From: Trichomonas vaginalis G3
Taxonomy: Eukaryota; Parabasalia; Trichomonadida; Trichomonadidae
Assembly: GCF_026262505.1 (NCBI RefSeq)
Contig: NC_067204.1
Span: 21,359,300 to 21,423,299 of the forward strand
Length of the DNA stretch: 64,000 nt
Direction of reading: 5' to 3'
Both the position numbers and the translations under genes were made by a program. Below, one piece after another: positions 44,517 to 54,496 of this stretch. Under the pieces are notes generated by a model that was not told the origin of the DNA, ran no database searches, and worked only from the letters and a program-made list of their open reading frames with translations. The first letter of the stretch is position 1. The number at the start of each line of letters is the position of its first letter.

Positions 44517-45497
44517 TCAATAGTTTGGAATCTCTTCAACTTCCCACTGCTTATTAACACATTTTTTCCAGAGCGGTTTATCATCCTTGGTCCATTTCTT
44601 AAATTTGTTGTAAACCTCTCTTGGAGTGTATGGTCGAACTCCAATTTTTGGATGAGCGCCATGTGGCATGTCATTGTATTTTTGCCTGAATTCTTCCAAT
44701 TCCTGATTGATGCTCTCAAATTCTGAAGACTTTGGAGCATTTTTGTCCAGTGATGGCCAGAGGCGTTCAATTTTGCCATTTTGACGTGGCATGTATGGAG
44801 CTGATTTTCTGATTTGAATGTCATAAGTACTCAAAAATTTTGTGAACTCTCCCTCATTTTCTTTACCGTTATCTGACCAGAAACAGAAAGGTGCTCCATA
44901 TTTTTGAACTGTTGCAATTGCCACTTTTGAAGTTTCTGTTGAACTTTTGTTACGAAGCAATTTCAATGCTAACAAATAACGACTTTTGTCATCAATTATT
45001 CCATAAACCGGTAAAGTTTCTGGTTCTTTCAAAAAATGAATATCCACATGCCAGATTGTATTTGGAAGAATTGCTTCATAATCCACATAATATGCTTTTG
45101 GATTACTTTTATCTTTTTCTTTGTAAATTCCCAGAAATTTTGCTGCCTTAATAACTACATTGTAACTGATTTGAAATTGTTTTGGATTCATATTGAGAGT
45201 CCAATACAATTTTTGAACCCCACATTTGTAATTTTCATAAGAATTCTGAACCTTCAAAATTAATTCTGGAGTTAATTCCTCTTGTGGAGGACCACTTTTA
45301 ATTTTTGGTGTACCACCGATTTCTTTGAATGCTTTTTTGAGAGTATTTCTTGAAATTTGTTTGAAAATTGTAACATTTTGATAAGAATATGGAACTTTTT
45401 TCAAAACTGTTGCGTAAGTTAACTCACCACTTTCAAGTTTTTCATACATATATCTTACCCATTCATTTGGAATACGAGGTCTCGAGTTTTCGTTCAT
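44517..45497 (-). CDS. DDE (rve) transposase, 326 aa
   Basis: Residues 1-125 form a helix-turn-helix-like DNA-binding part; an rve core follows with catalytic-type residues in IWHVDIHFL (D152), FWSDNGKENEG (D209) and RQNGKIERLW (E244), a D-D-35-E spacing typical of retroviral-integrase-fold transposases. After the core, GAHPKIGVRPYTPREVYNKF resembles the tail of IS3/IS481 enzymes. The frame is intact, with an ATG at 45497, and the element has matching ends, so it may have been active recently. Role: insertion of its own element. Confidence 0.88.
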   Translation of the reverse strand: MNENSRPRIPNEWVRYMYEKLESGELTYATVLKKVPYSYQNVTIFKQISRNTLKKAFKEIGGTPKIKSGPPQEELTPELILKVQNSYENYKCGVQKLYWTLNMNPKQFQISYNVVIKAAKFLGIYKEKDKSNPKAYYVDYEAILPNTIWHVDIHFLKEPETLPVYGIIDDKSRYLLALKLLRNKSSTETSKVAIATVQKYGAPFCFWSDNGKENEGEFTKFLSTYDIQIRKSAPYMPRQNGKIERLWPSLDKNAPKSSEFESINQELEEFRQKYNDMPHGAHPKIGVRPYTPREVYNKFKKWTKDDKPLWKKCVNKQWEVEEIPNY

Positions 45498-45792
45498 TTT
45501 TTTTACTTTACAAAACTGTTTATTTTTCAGAATTTTTAAATTTGAAAAAATCCATTCTATATCTGATAAATAATATATTATTTTTCAATCAAAATATTTT
45601 GATTATCATCTCAAAAGTGTTCTCAAAACCTAGTTTTTCTTATTTTGGATAATCTTAATATTTATATTATTATAAACTAATTGAACACCATATGTTTTTG
45701 TATACTTTTACAAAAAAATTGATAGATTTGTGATACTTTCCCCGACGATAGAATTGAATAGCTTACATTTTGACAGAACTTAATATGGAACA

Positions 45793-46376
45793 CCAGAATG
45801 CAAACATTCTCATTTAAATCAATTATAAAACGTCTTTATAATTCCAAAATTTTTTCATTTTTCATTTTTTGATGTTAAAATTGTATTTTTGTTCTAGATT
45901 TTTATTTTTTTCGAATTTTTTTTTGGAAATTCCATTATGAATTTGAGCAGAAACAAATGTATTGACATTAGGGCTGTACAAAATCGAGAAAAACATTGCC
46001 GTGCGGTAATATAGGGTCAAAAAAATCGCGCCTCGGCGGCTCCGCCGCCTCGGCACTATTAAGTGCGCATTATATTTAATATGTCCTTTTTTTTCTTTTT
46101 TTTCTTCTTCTTTTCCTTTCCTTCTTCCTCTCATTCCTCTTCTTTCCTTCTCCTTCTCTTTTTACAACAACGTCGAAGATCTTCGAATTTGATTGTTGGA
46201 AAAGCATCTATTTCAGATAAAGGATGCCTTTCTCACAGTCAACATACGAGGGTCCTGGCTGAAACGTTCTCAAAAAGCCTGAGATGGTAATTCTCTGATC
46301 ACTCATAGCTGGGCAGGTAGTCATTGCTGACAATACCTGTCTTTATGCATGCACGCTTTCATGTATATGGGTTTAC
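45793..46376. other. Intergenic DNA with GC hairpin and pyrimidine tract
   Basis: No gene. At about 46027-46050 CGCCTCGGCGGCTCCGCCGCC is an uncommon GC-rich palindrome for this DNA. From 46084 to about 46163 the + strand is almost pure C/T (80 bp), a candidate for triplex formation. Confidence 0.6.
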
Positions 46377-47040
46377 ACTATCAATTTGCAAAGTTGTTCC
46401 GAATTCTTCCAAAATGGAAGGACCCGAAACAACTTTGCTTGTTAACGATACAGACGCATTACTTTGCATTGATACAGTGCTGAGTTGTGTAGAAAGTTTG
46501 ATTAGAGTTGTTTTGTTCTGGTATCTCTCATCTTCTGATGAGAGAAATCAAAGCAACACAACTCTAATGAGTTTGTTTTCACTCATTTGTATGTAGGTTT
46601 TTAGTTCGATTGGAGCTGCTTCATAATGAGATCTCTCATCAATTGATGAGGGAGATCATAACAAAGCAGCTCTAATGTATATGCTCGTATTAACCGGGTT
46701 GTAATGCGTTGTAACGTCAGCTTGTAGTTCGTTTGGGGCCACTTCACATTGAGATGAGAAGAAATGATTAAAGGACTCTGAAAGGCTTTGGCCGTTGATG
46801 TTGTAATTGCATTACTTGGAACTAGCTGGATGCTAAGCTGTGTAGAATGTTCGATTAGAGCTGTTTTGATATGATTTTTCTCATCATAAGATTGGAGGAA
46901 TCATAGCAAAACAACTCTAATGGGTTTACCATCATCTACTTGTATGTAGATGTTTGGGAAATTGTCTTGTTAATCGATTTTCGAGATGACTTTCAAATGC
47001 TATAATCAAATGACAAAACAAGTCTAAGATTTCTCGACAA
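46377..47040. repeat. Row of imperfect hairpins in a degenerate tandem
   Basis: Related hairpins lie at about 46390-46440, 46499-46567, 46610-46676 and 46855-46922, with stems such as ATTAGAGTTGTTTTG pairing with CAACACAACTCTAAT and loops containing CTCTCATC/GATGAGAG. Parts of 46440-46600 recur at 46790-46950. No protein is coded. It may be a relic of a hairpin-array element or a cluster of structured RNAs. Confidence 0.5.
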
Positions 47041-48427
47041 TACATCAAATCATGATGTTTAAGTGCGATGAGATTAGAGTTTTTTGAAGGAATGACAAGA
47101 GAAGTAGGGAAGCTCGGCATTCGCCGAGCAAATTAAAAATTAACGTATGGATTAAATTTTAAGAGGAATTCAATTTTAATTACGGGTTGTTCAAATATTG
47201 ATTAATAAAATTTATTAATAAGAATAAACAATTTTTGTTTTTTGAATTTATTCAATTTATAGCTTTACATATAGTTTCAAAATTGTACAACTATGATTAT
47301 TTCAACAAAAAATATCTTACTTTTTCACTTCACTTTCACCTCACTTTTTCCGTAATTCAAATTTCAACATTATGTATTTTAATTCCTTATAGTATTTTTT
47401 AACATAATTAATCAATAATAATTGGAATTCTGAACTCACTTTTTCCGTAATTCAAAATCAAAAATATGATAATATATCTATTTATTATATACTAATGCTA
47501 TTTTCAACTAGAAGTGAGGTACGGTAATCTTACGGATTCCCGTAATCAATTTTACGGAAAAAGTGCAGTAAACTACTCAATTTACGAAAAAGTTTCGTAA
47601 ACTATTGATGTGGCGGTAAAATCACGGTAATTCACGGAAAGCTATATGCGAAAATTTGAAATTATACAAAATCGAGCGAAACACTTTTAAATAGGTTGTT
47701 CTCGTATTTAAAATACTATTCCCAGATTTATTGTCGTCAGAATATTTCCAAATTTTTGCCGATTTACAAAAAATGATTTACAAAGCATATTTTTTAATCT
47801 AAAAAATTCCTAAAAAAAGGAACCGGTGTGCGGAAACCCCGGTAAATTACCGCGGTTCCCGTTGGGACTGCCATAATTGACATAATCCACTAGATGATAT
47901 TGATCGGTTTTTATAATTTGGAGATCATATATATATATATTTTTGGTTCAATTCCAATTCGTATCTTATCAATATAACTATTTGTAATAGAATATTGTGT
48001 TAAAATACGCTCTTTATGTTGAATACTTCAATTTTGTTCAACAATATTATTAGAATAATCAAAAATCAACTCAATCAAATTCCCAAAGTTACGAATTATG
48101 ATATTTTTTACAGTTGTGAAGAAACACACAACTACAAAAACTCTAGCTTATGTGTGTTGTACCAAAATATTCATGTTATCTAATGACAATAAAAGAATAT
48201 ATACTAAATTTTCTGAAAAATATGTAATGTTCAAAATTTAAACCGTAAACACATTTCACATCTCAAAATCGGCCCGATAACTTTCATGCGATACTTCGCA
48301 CATCAAATATCCATCCCCCCATATAGTAAGTATCCATAGCCAAAATCAAAAATTATTGGTAATTGTTATTGATTGCTGCAAGATGAAGAGAAGTGAGGGG
48401 GCACAAACTTGCCCAGTGAGGTGAAGT
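47041..48427. other. AT-rich DNA without recognisable gene
   Basis: Short frames only. Words such as CACTTTTTCCGTAATTCAAA (47340, 47435) and several ACGG/CCGT motifs at 47520-47640 recur, which suggests old repeats. Nothing further can be supported. Confidence 0.5.
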
Positions 48428-48586
48428 GAAAAGTGACAGATTTACATGTCAGAAATGTAAAGTGTCAGATTTGAAACAAAAATGGATTAATTTATTATTA
48501 TATGATAGAGAGATTTGGTAAGTTACTATCAAATTTGTAAGTAAGGGAAAAAAAGTAAGAAAGAAAAAAAATTTAAAAAATAAAAA

Positions 48587-48680
48587 GCCACTCGCTTCGC
48601 TCGCGGTTGACAAAAAGAACAAATTCGAAAAATAATTGTATGAAATTACGAAACTAAGCCGCTCGCTTCGCTCGCGGCTT
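48587..48680. repeat. Two GC-rich hairpins
   Basis: GCCACTCGCTTCGCTCGCGG (48587-48606) and an outward-extended copy with perfect AAGCCG/CGGCTT ends (48656-48680) flank an AT-rich 50 bp. Same hairpin as at 39139 and 39210. Confidence 0.85.
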
Positions 48681-49003
48681 AAGTAAACAACATATTTCAG
48701 ATTATCGATACTAAAATTTTTTTTATTTTATTACATTTTTTTAAAGCTTCTTAACTTAAATCATGGAATGTCTCAAAGACAAAAGTAGCATACAGCATGT
48801 AAAGCTAAAGAAAGATAATCATAATTAATACCTTTAAAGTTTAAAATCTTGATTTTTTTTAAAATCAAATATTTATAACTTTAATACATACAGCTTAAAC
48901 CTTATACTTGTTTTCTCTTGTGAGAAAGCAATCTTACAAAGCTAACAATCCTAAAAAATAAAGAATTAAAATTTAATAATTTAATCTAAAATTAAAATCA
49001 AAA

Positions 49004-49714
49004 TTAAATAAAATGAGTTCTTTGTAATAATACTTTCAAGGTAGGATATATTTTAGTGGGATCTATTGAGTCGTCACTAACAGCATTGAGCAATCTATTG
49101 AGCATTGAAATACTCTCGATTTTTCTTTGTCTTTTTACATCAATTTCTGCGTTAGTTGCTTTTTCCATGATCCTAATGACACGGTCATCTGCTGGATTTT
49201 GATCAATTTTGAGTTTGATAACGAAAGATGGTATCACTTTTGTATAAATTTCTATAATAACATCATCAATTCTGAGATTTTTTCGATCAGGAAAATAGTC
49301 ATGTTTGAGTGTTCTAAAATGAGCTTCGGCAATATTGTTAGTTGCGTCGCCTTCACGCCTGTCACGAGCAATCCATCTTGATATGTTGTAACGCCATTGT
49401 CTGTTAAAGTATTGAGATGCTGTTGGATCTGTGTCGAGCAACTCCAGAACTTGATCATAGGCAGCATTTGCTTCTTCCTCATGTTCTGCATCTAATTTGA
49501 AGACTAAATCCTTCATCAAATTATAGAATTGTTCAAATTTTTCTTGAGAAGAAAACTTATTTGATTTGCGAAGAATTGCACGAAGAACATGTACTCCGCA
49601 CCAAAGTATTTGAGCTTGTGGAATGCTTTCTTCTATTGCTTGAGCTATCTGTGGAGCACAGTCCATGCTAATGTATTCTGGCTCAATTGTTACCCATCTG
49701 AGATAGGCGCACAC
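49004..49714 (-). pseudogene. MULE transposase, C-terminal part
   Basis: The frame holds the second catalytic Asp with its helix (YISMDCAPQIAQAIEES), the CxxH of LWCGVHVLRAI, and the Glu region NNIAEAHFRTLKHDY, as in MULE transposases. The first catalytic Asp and the N-terminal zinc finger are missing because the gene is cut at 49714. The open frame continues about 20 codons into the Polinton terminal repeat (MGKEARSASVHMICIL), which gives it a fortuitous ATG at 49765; those codons are not MULE sequence. It differs clearly from the MULE at 34836. Confidence 0.85.
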
Positions 49715-49925
49715 AGTTAGTATACATATCATGTGTACGGAGGCACTGCGCGCCTCCTTACCCATTATATGTGAATTTGACACTTTACGAAACCGTTAAC
49801 GTATATTTTACAACACAAACAACAACACTAACTTAACCTTAAATATTTACAAAGCCACCAACCACTTCACCTCACTAACGTTTTCACAAACGACTTCACT
49901 ACTGTAAAAAATAAACGTTCTCACT
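49715..49925 (+). repeat. Polinton terminal repeat, left end of right-hand element
   Basis: Matches the reverse complement of 2050-2294. The shared match, including AGTT before AGTATAC, ends exactly at 49715, and flanking bases differ, which fixes the end. The bases just outside (GCACAC, 49709-49714) should be the target duplication. Confidence 0.75.
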
Positions 49926-50247
49926 TACAAAAGTATTGCAACTCCTCCCATTGCTGTGCTTCACACAATACTTCATATTCTTCAGTATCGCTGCTGTCGC
50001 TCCAATCGTCAGAGTCAAAGTCACTGTCAAAATAAATGTTAGTAAGTTTTGACAAAGCTAATGAAACACGTTTACCGTTTGTATCGTATGCTTGTATAAA
50101 CTTTCCATTCTTCATTCCTTCATAAACGCTCAAACTAACTTTACCCTTTCTCCCTCGTATCTGATAGAATGTATTTTCACGAGGAACGAAGAACAAATTC
50201 TTGAACTCATGACCGTTGTAGTTTGTTATCTCAATAGTTTTCGTCAT
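49921..50247 (-). CDS. Terminal-repeat-proximal protein, 108 aa
   Basis: An ATG follows a T/A-rich tract (ATTTTTATATAA). The protein has a basic, beta-like first part (FFVPRENTFYQIRGRKGKVS) and an acidic D/S-rich C-terminal part (DSDFDSDDWSDSSDTEEYE). Its stop lies at the inner end of the terminal repeat. Unknown family. The gene downstream of a GGTGA palindrome cluster (50312-50360), which may control it. Confidence 0.6.
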   Translation of the reverse strand: MTKTIEITNYNGHEFKNLFFVPRENTFYQIRGRKGKVSLSVYEGMKNGKFIQAYDTNGKRVSLALSKLTNIYFDSDFDSDDWSDSSDTEEYEVLCEAQQWEELQYFCK

Positions 50248-50311
50248 TTATATAAAAATTAATGATATCACCACCCTCACACGTATGAAAACATAGCACA
50301 AAAATAAATTT

Positions 50312-50360
50312 AGGTGAAGTGGTGAGATCTCACCTCTTTTTTCACCCGGTTTTTCACCCT
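50312..50360. promoter_or_regulatory. GGTGA palindrome cluster, copy 3
   Basis: TTTAGGTGAAGTGGTGAGATCTCACC gives a perfect GGTGAGATCTCACC palindrome at its core, followed by TTTTTCACC boxes. It sits between two - strand genes. Confidence 0.65.
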
Positions 50361-50375
50361 GTTGAATTCATTGCT

Positions 50376-50612
50376 TTATAACTCTCTTCCTTTCTCCAAC
50401 TCTTCTAACTTCTTCTTAAGTTCAGCAATGTTGTCCTCATGAAGTTTAATCTTCCTTAATATACCTTCTCTATCTAATGGTTGCTTTATCTTTCTAAACT
50501 GAACTCTACCATCCTTCATAGTATGAATGTAAAAACCTTCTGGAATAGTTCCTGATTTAATGTATTCTACCAAAAACTTTTGTTTCATTGCTTCAGTGAC
50601 TTTATTTGTCAT
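50376..50612 (-). CDS. Small protein, 78 aa, C-terminal coiled coil
   Basis: The first ATG gives MTNKVTEAMKQKFLVEYIKS. A segment IPEGFYIHTMKDGRVQFRKI resembles a short SH3-like or capsid-associated motif with a similar pattern in the 142-residue gene at 52775 (HPFYYVSQSKDGKIYVRK). The C-terminus is a heptad run (NIAELKKKLEELEKG). The shared x-YY/YI-x-x-KDG-K/R-I/V-x-V/F-RK pattern suggests a common small domain. Unknown role. Confidence 0.6.
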   Translation of the reverse strand: MTNKVTEAMKQKFLVEYIKSGTIPEGFYIHTMKDGRVQFRKIKQPLDREGILRKIKLHEDNIAELKKKLEELEKGREL

Positions 50613-50660
50613 TTCAATCAAATAAAAATTTTAATATTAAATAAAAATAACGTTATTTTT

Positions 50661-51144
50661 TCAGTAAGGAAACGCAGGAGTTTTACGATTTATTTGAGGA
50701 GTAGGTTCTGGTTTAAATGTTGGAGTCGGTTTAGGAGTTGACTTTTGAACAGGAGTTTGTACTTCCATAGGTTCAGGAGTCATTGAAGGTTTTGCTTGTG
50801 AAGGCGTTGGTTTTGCTTGTGAAGGCGTTGGTTTTGCTTGTGAAGGCGTTGGAGTTTGTTTAACTTCAGCTACTTCAGTATTATTTACAACATTTGCTTT
50901 ATTTCTTTTCAACATCATAACTGCTCCTGCTGTAGCTAGCAAACCTAGTGGGAGACCATATCTTATATAAGGACTTGACCAAATGCTATTTTTGACAGGA
51001 GCTGGTGGAACACCTAACCTTGGTGAGACTGCTCTTTGCCATTGTGCAGCTCGTAAGAAATATTCAATAGGTGCTCCATAATCGTTTGGTAAAGTTTTGT
51101 TTCATAGATGGTGAAGGTTCACGAGAGCTTGATGAAGAACTCAT
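50661..51144 (-). pseudogene. Membrane protein with PTPSQAK repeats
   Basis: Begins near 51144 with a serine run (MSSSSSSREPSPSM); later a hydrophobic segment (YGLPLGLLATAGAVMML) can span a membrane, followed by KRNK and a proline-rich tail with three tandem PTPSQAK units and further P/T/E repeats. Short proline-rich membrane proteins occur among virion genes of related elements. Located just downstream of the capsid gene on the same strand. Looks broken (about one break). Confidence 0.5.
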
Positions 51145-51174
51145 TTATAAGCTTTAAAAATAAACGTTCATCCT

Positions 51175-52747
51175 TTATTCCTCACTGTCGTCCGTAGCTA
51201 AGTTATAGTCATCTAATCTTATTATGGGGATGCCATTAGCACGCACCTGAATGGCAAAGCAACAATCCCTCATAAATCCAATAAGTGGCTTTGGTACATT
51301 TTCAGTTGCTAGTTCAATAGGTCCTTTAACAGACAATTTGTATGTTATTGGAGCAGTAGATGTTTGACCTTGCTGGAAGCAAAAGTCCACTTCTGTTGGA
51401 AAACCACATAAGAAATGTGTGTTGTCATAGCTATCCCATTTATGTTCCACACTACCATCATCCACCAATGACCTCATAACATCTTCATTAAATCCTATCA
51501 TATCATTATTTGTATTGCAAGCGTTCGCAACCATTTCATAAAATACAGGTCCATATGATTTTTCAGGTTTGCAGGCATATTTCCATAAGCTCCCATGGAA
51601 AGCTGAAGATATTTAAACTTAGGGTTCTCAAAATTAACATAATAGTTGTCTTTCTTTCTAAATAGTGCCCAAATACTTTTAACATTAATAGGCGTATAAG
51701 CTGCTGTAAATGTTGCACTTGAACTATCTGTATTCTTTGAGAATGAACCGTCCATAGGAATCCAATCCATAACTTTAACAGGAAAACATAAAGCCTCGTT
51801 TGTATAATGCTCTACAAGTTCTGTATAAATGTTAGGGTCTAAAGAGAATGACTTTGGATGAATGAAACATTCATTAAAATCCATCTTTGTTCGAATAGTT
51901 GCTGGGTTACAGTTGTAATAGTAACTGTTCCACTAGCTTCTACTGCCTTCGTTATCATAGTGAATGGTTCATTCCATGGAACAAATTTATTTGTCGGTGG
52001 ATTTGAATCTGAAGCAAATGCAACTTTAAGAGTTGGATTGAAAGCAATGATATCATTTACAGATATAGATGTGCATTGTAAGGCGTCGCTACTGAACTTT
52101 ACTTTAAGCTGAATGTTTCCTGCAAAAGCTGGAATAAATCGAATAGCTTCTAATGGAAAGAATCTTCTAACAGGAATTCTTAAACGAAGCTTAAAATCAA
52201 ATGATTTTCCTGCTGTAATTGGACCACTAACAATTTGTCCTGTTCTGCATGTTCCCGAATGACTCCATACATCTTCATGTCGAGTCTTTGAGAAAACATC
52301 TACTTTCTTTATTTGTTCGGTAGTTTGTGAGTTTGAAGTTATATATGCTTCTTCTCTTGCGTTGTCTTGAGAATATACGATACGACCATTTGCAAGGATT
52401 TGATATCCAGCAACTGCATAGAAAGCGTCATCGAAACCAATCCAAAATCCTGGTGGGTTTGTTTTATTGGAACCTGAACCAATTTCTTTATCTACAATAA
52501 ATTGACCTTCCATTTTATACGTAATGAATGTATTGTAAAGGTCCAACATATTTTCACCAGGAGGTGAGAGATTGAATGTTACCCATGTGTTATCTTTAGC
52601 AGTTCCAGGTTGTGATGGAATCTTTGCGTCAGAATATTTTCTATTAGTGTCACCAATTTGAACTGCATTGTCTATGATATCGAAATATGAGCGAATCTGA
52701 TGAATATGCTCTGCTGGAGTAAATTCGTTTAGCTGTTCGTTCTGCAT
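51175..52747 (-). pseudogene. Polinton major capsid protein (double jelly-roll type)
   Basis: About 520 codons. After an N-terminal helix (EHIHQIRSYFDIIDNAV) come beta-rich parts including VTFNLSPPGENMLDLYNTFI, WIGFDDAFYAVAGYQILANG and LRIPVRRFFPLEAIRFIPAF followed by GNIQLKVKF, a typical pattern of Polinton and virophage capsid proteins (pre-strand FFPLE, then strand). The C-terminal part ends ...IPIIRLDDYNLATDDSEE. Broken (about one or two breaks). Role: hexon of the particle. Relationship to the capsid gene at 30190-31828 is distant. Confidence 0.75.
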
Positions 52748-52774
52748 GTATTTACTTCAGATAAAAATATCTAT

Positions 52775-53203
52775 TTACTTCATTATTCTCACTCTTCTTC
52801 TTGGCATTCGTGGTGGAAGTTGTTTCTTGACATTTTCAATGAACTGTACATTCTCTTTTGTCTCAACTTCTTTCACTGGCGGGTCAGAATTCTTTGACTC
52901 GGTTTGTTTTTCAATGAAATTCACGAACTTTGCAATAAGCTCTTGGTTCGTTATTGAAAGTACATCTGGCTTCTTTTCTTCTGGTTCTATTGACTTTTCA
53001 GTTTGAATAGAAGGCTTAACATGGGCTTCGCCCTCGGTGCCATGCACCTTAATACTGTCGCTTTCTGCATTCGCTAATGGAACCTTTCTTTTTCTTACGT
53101 ATATTTTACCATCTTTACTCTGACTTACGTAATAGAAAGGATGTTGTATTCCTCTTGCGTCATTTAATATAATAGACTCTCGCTCTGATTTTGACAAGCT
53201 CAT
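52775..53203 (-). CDS. Small Polinton protein, 142 aa
   Basis: The N-terminal part has HPFYYVSQSKDGKIYVRKRK, a KDG-hairpin pattern shared with the gene at 50376. Then a low-complexity E/K part and a basic C-terminus (RMPRRRVRIMK). A double-hairpin DNA module (53023-53048) lies in the middle of the frame and codes for the short stretch VHGTEGEAHV. The frame is intact. Unknown function; a DNA-binding or core protein is possible. Confidence 0.6.
   Translation of the reverse strand: MSLSKSERESIILNDARGIQHPFYYVSQSKDGKIYVRKRKVPLANAESDSIKVHGTEGEAHVKPSIQTEKSIEPEEKKPDVLSITNQELIAKFVNFIEKQTESKNSDPPVKEVETKENVQFIENVKKQLPPRMPRRRVRIMK
53023..53048. repeat. Double-hairpin module 1 (GGGCTTCGCCC)
   Basis: GGGCTTCGCCC followed after two bases by GGTGCCATGCACC, both hairpins, preceded by CAT. 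Same module at 54402 and 58079. Lies inside a gene in frame. Confidence 0.8.
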
Positions 53204-53248
53204 TTTACATCGGTTAAAGTTTTAATTTTGTTTTTTATCTGCAGTCAA

Positions 53249-53509
53249 ATGACTCAGACAAGCCCTACGGACAAGACCCAAGGGGTCATAGATGTTGAAG
53301 CATTGAAGAAAGAAATTCGTGAGCAAATTTTATCCGAACTGAAGGAACAAAAACAAGAACAAAAGCCAGAGAGACCAAAGAGAAAACTTAGTGAAAAACA
53401 ACTTGCTGCATTAGCTGCTGGAAGACAAAAGAACCCAAGACTACTGGCGAGAAAATCTAGAGAAGAAGCTGAAGCAAAAGCTAAAGAAGCTGAAGCAAAG
53501 AAAGAGTAA
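53249..53509 (+). CDS. Small basic/coiled-coil protein, 86 aa
   Basis: First ATG gives MTQTSPTDKTQGVIDVEALK. A coiled coil (KKEIREQILSELKEQKQEQ) is followed by RPKRKLSEKQLAALAAGRQK and an A/E/K helix. The LSEKQLAALAAGR motif is common in small DNA-associated proteins of viruses, and the protein is highly basic. It is divergent from the gene at 52775-53203 (45 bp between starts), and upstream of the penton candidate. Confidence 0.65.
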   Translation: MTQTSPTDKTQGVIDVEALKKEIREQILSELKEQKQEQKPERPKRKLSEKQLAALAAGRQKNPRLLARKSREEAEAKAKEAEAKKE

Positions 53510-53533
53510 ATGGTTTATTTTTATCCGAATTAA

Positions 53534-54361
53534 ATGTATAGACAAATACCTTTATCTGTTGCGTTCAGTAGTGAAAACCCTGACGTCAAAATAAAGGGGA
53601 ACAGAGTAACGTTTAAGTTTCCAACAGACTGGATTGTGAACATAAATGAAGAGAAGTACATTGGCATAACATCTATGTATATAACACGTGCTTTCAGAAA
53701 GGTTGACTTTATACTTCAAGTCGAGATAGAAAATGACGAACAGTCTTTAAGCGCCCAAAACATTCACATATACAAATACTTTAAAGACGATACAACATTG
53801 CTACCATGTATGATTTCATTTAATGAGATGTTCGAGAAAAAGTTTAACATTGAAGTACAAACTTTACAGCCTTTACGTGAGTTTCTTGCACAACTGAAAG
53901 AAGAAGGTAGTCAGCCACAACTTATAGACTTTCATTATGAATTTAATGAAAATGAAGATGGAACTCATGACTGTCAGTTTGTTATATATTCACCATTCAA
54001 TGAAGTAGCTAAAAAGAAAGAAAATCCATTACGTATAAGATTTCAAATCTCTGAACCAAGTGATGATTTCAAGAATGTTTTCAATTATGATGCAATGCTT
54101 CCGAGGAAAAATGAATTTTCAAAGATTGTAACACCTGGCATTTGGGATAGAAAGCAAGCTATATTATATTCAAACTTAAGTAAGGGAGTTGAAAATGAGT
54201 TCATTGGTCATACAAGAACTTCACCACTTCCTAACCCTAAATACTGTAAATTAACTGGCTTCAATCGTGAGTTTTGGATAGACATGTTCTCCACTCATGA
54301 CCATAACTGCCCAGTGTTCTTACCTCCAGACCATAAGGACTGTCTCTATATTGAAGCATAA
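53534..54361 (+). CDS. Penton-type minor capsid candidate, 275 aa
   Basis: N-terminal pattern NRVTFKFPTDWIVNINEEKY, then GITSMYITRAFRKV, resembles the start of single jelly-roll penton proteins in Polintons, where a strand-rich segment follows a short lead. The rest is beta-rich and ends with HNCPVFLPPDHKDCLYIEA. Intact frame; ATG after a TTTATTTTTATCC tract. Convergent with polymerase B. Assignment is by pattern and size only. Confidence 0.55.
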   Translation: MYRQIPLSVAFSSENPDVKIKGNRVTFKFPTDWIVNINEEKYIGITSMYITRAFRKVDFILQVEIENDEQSLSAQNIHIYKYFKDDTTLLPCMISFNEMFEKKFNIEVQTLQPLREFLAQLKEEGSQPQLIDFHYEFNENEDGTHDCQFVIYSPFNEVAKKKENPLRIRFQISEPSDDFKNVFNYDAMLPRKNEFSKIVTPGIWDRKQAILYSNLSKGVENEFIGHTRTSPLPNPKYCKLTGFNREFWIDMFSTHDHNCPVFLPPDHKDCLYIEA

Positions 54362-54401
54362 CTCTTAAACTCTACCATCGCAGTATTGTAAATGACCACA
54401 T

Positions 54402-54426
54402 GGGCTTCGCCCTTGCCGCTAGCGGC
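54402..54426. repeat. Double-hairpin module 2 between convergent genes
   Basis: GGGCTTCGCCC then GCCGCTAGCGGC between the stop of 53534-54361 and the stop of polymerase B. It could serve as a bidirectional 3' signal here. Confidence 0.8.
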
Positions 54427-54496
54427 TTATTTTTATCATGAATGGTCTCACTGCTGACAAAAATAAATGACCTCATTATTTTTCTCATTCATGACC

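Larger units (their letters stand above)
43298..45792. mobile_element. 2.5-kb DNA transposon with rve-type transposase
   Basis: Inverted ends of about 40 bp: TGTTACATATTAAGTTCTGT at the left and its near match (TGTTCCATATTAAGTTCTGT) read inward from the right, continuing through CAAAATGTAAGCTATT. The single gene (44517-45497) reads right to left. Between its stop and the left end is a seven-hairpin array (43722-44154). No certain target duplication. Related prokaryotic-like families are IS3/IS481; the eukaryotic family name is left open. Confidence 0.8.
48428..49714 (-). mobile_element. MULE relic, 3' half, cut by the right-hand Polinton
   Basis: The 3' end shows GAAAAGTGACAGATTTACATG, the subterminal word shared with the nested element at 36005-36444, and two GC hairpins. 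The transposase part stops abruptly at the Polinton end at 49715, so the 5' half should lie beyond the far end of that Polinton, outside the window. Confidence 0.7.

Noticed and set aside
46063-46290. 75-residue F/S-rich frame
   Set aside because: Translation of the pyrimidine tract.
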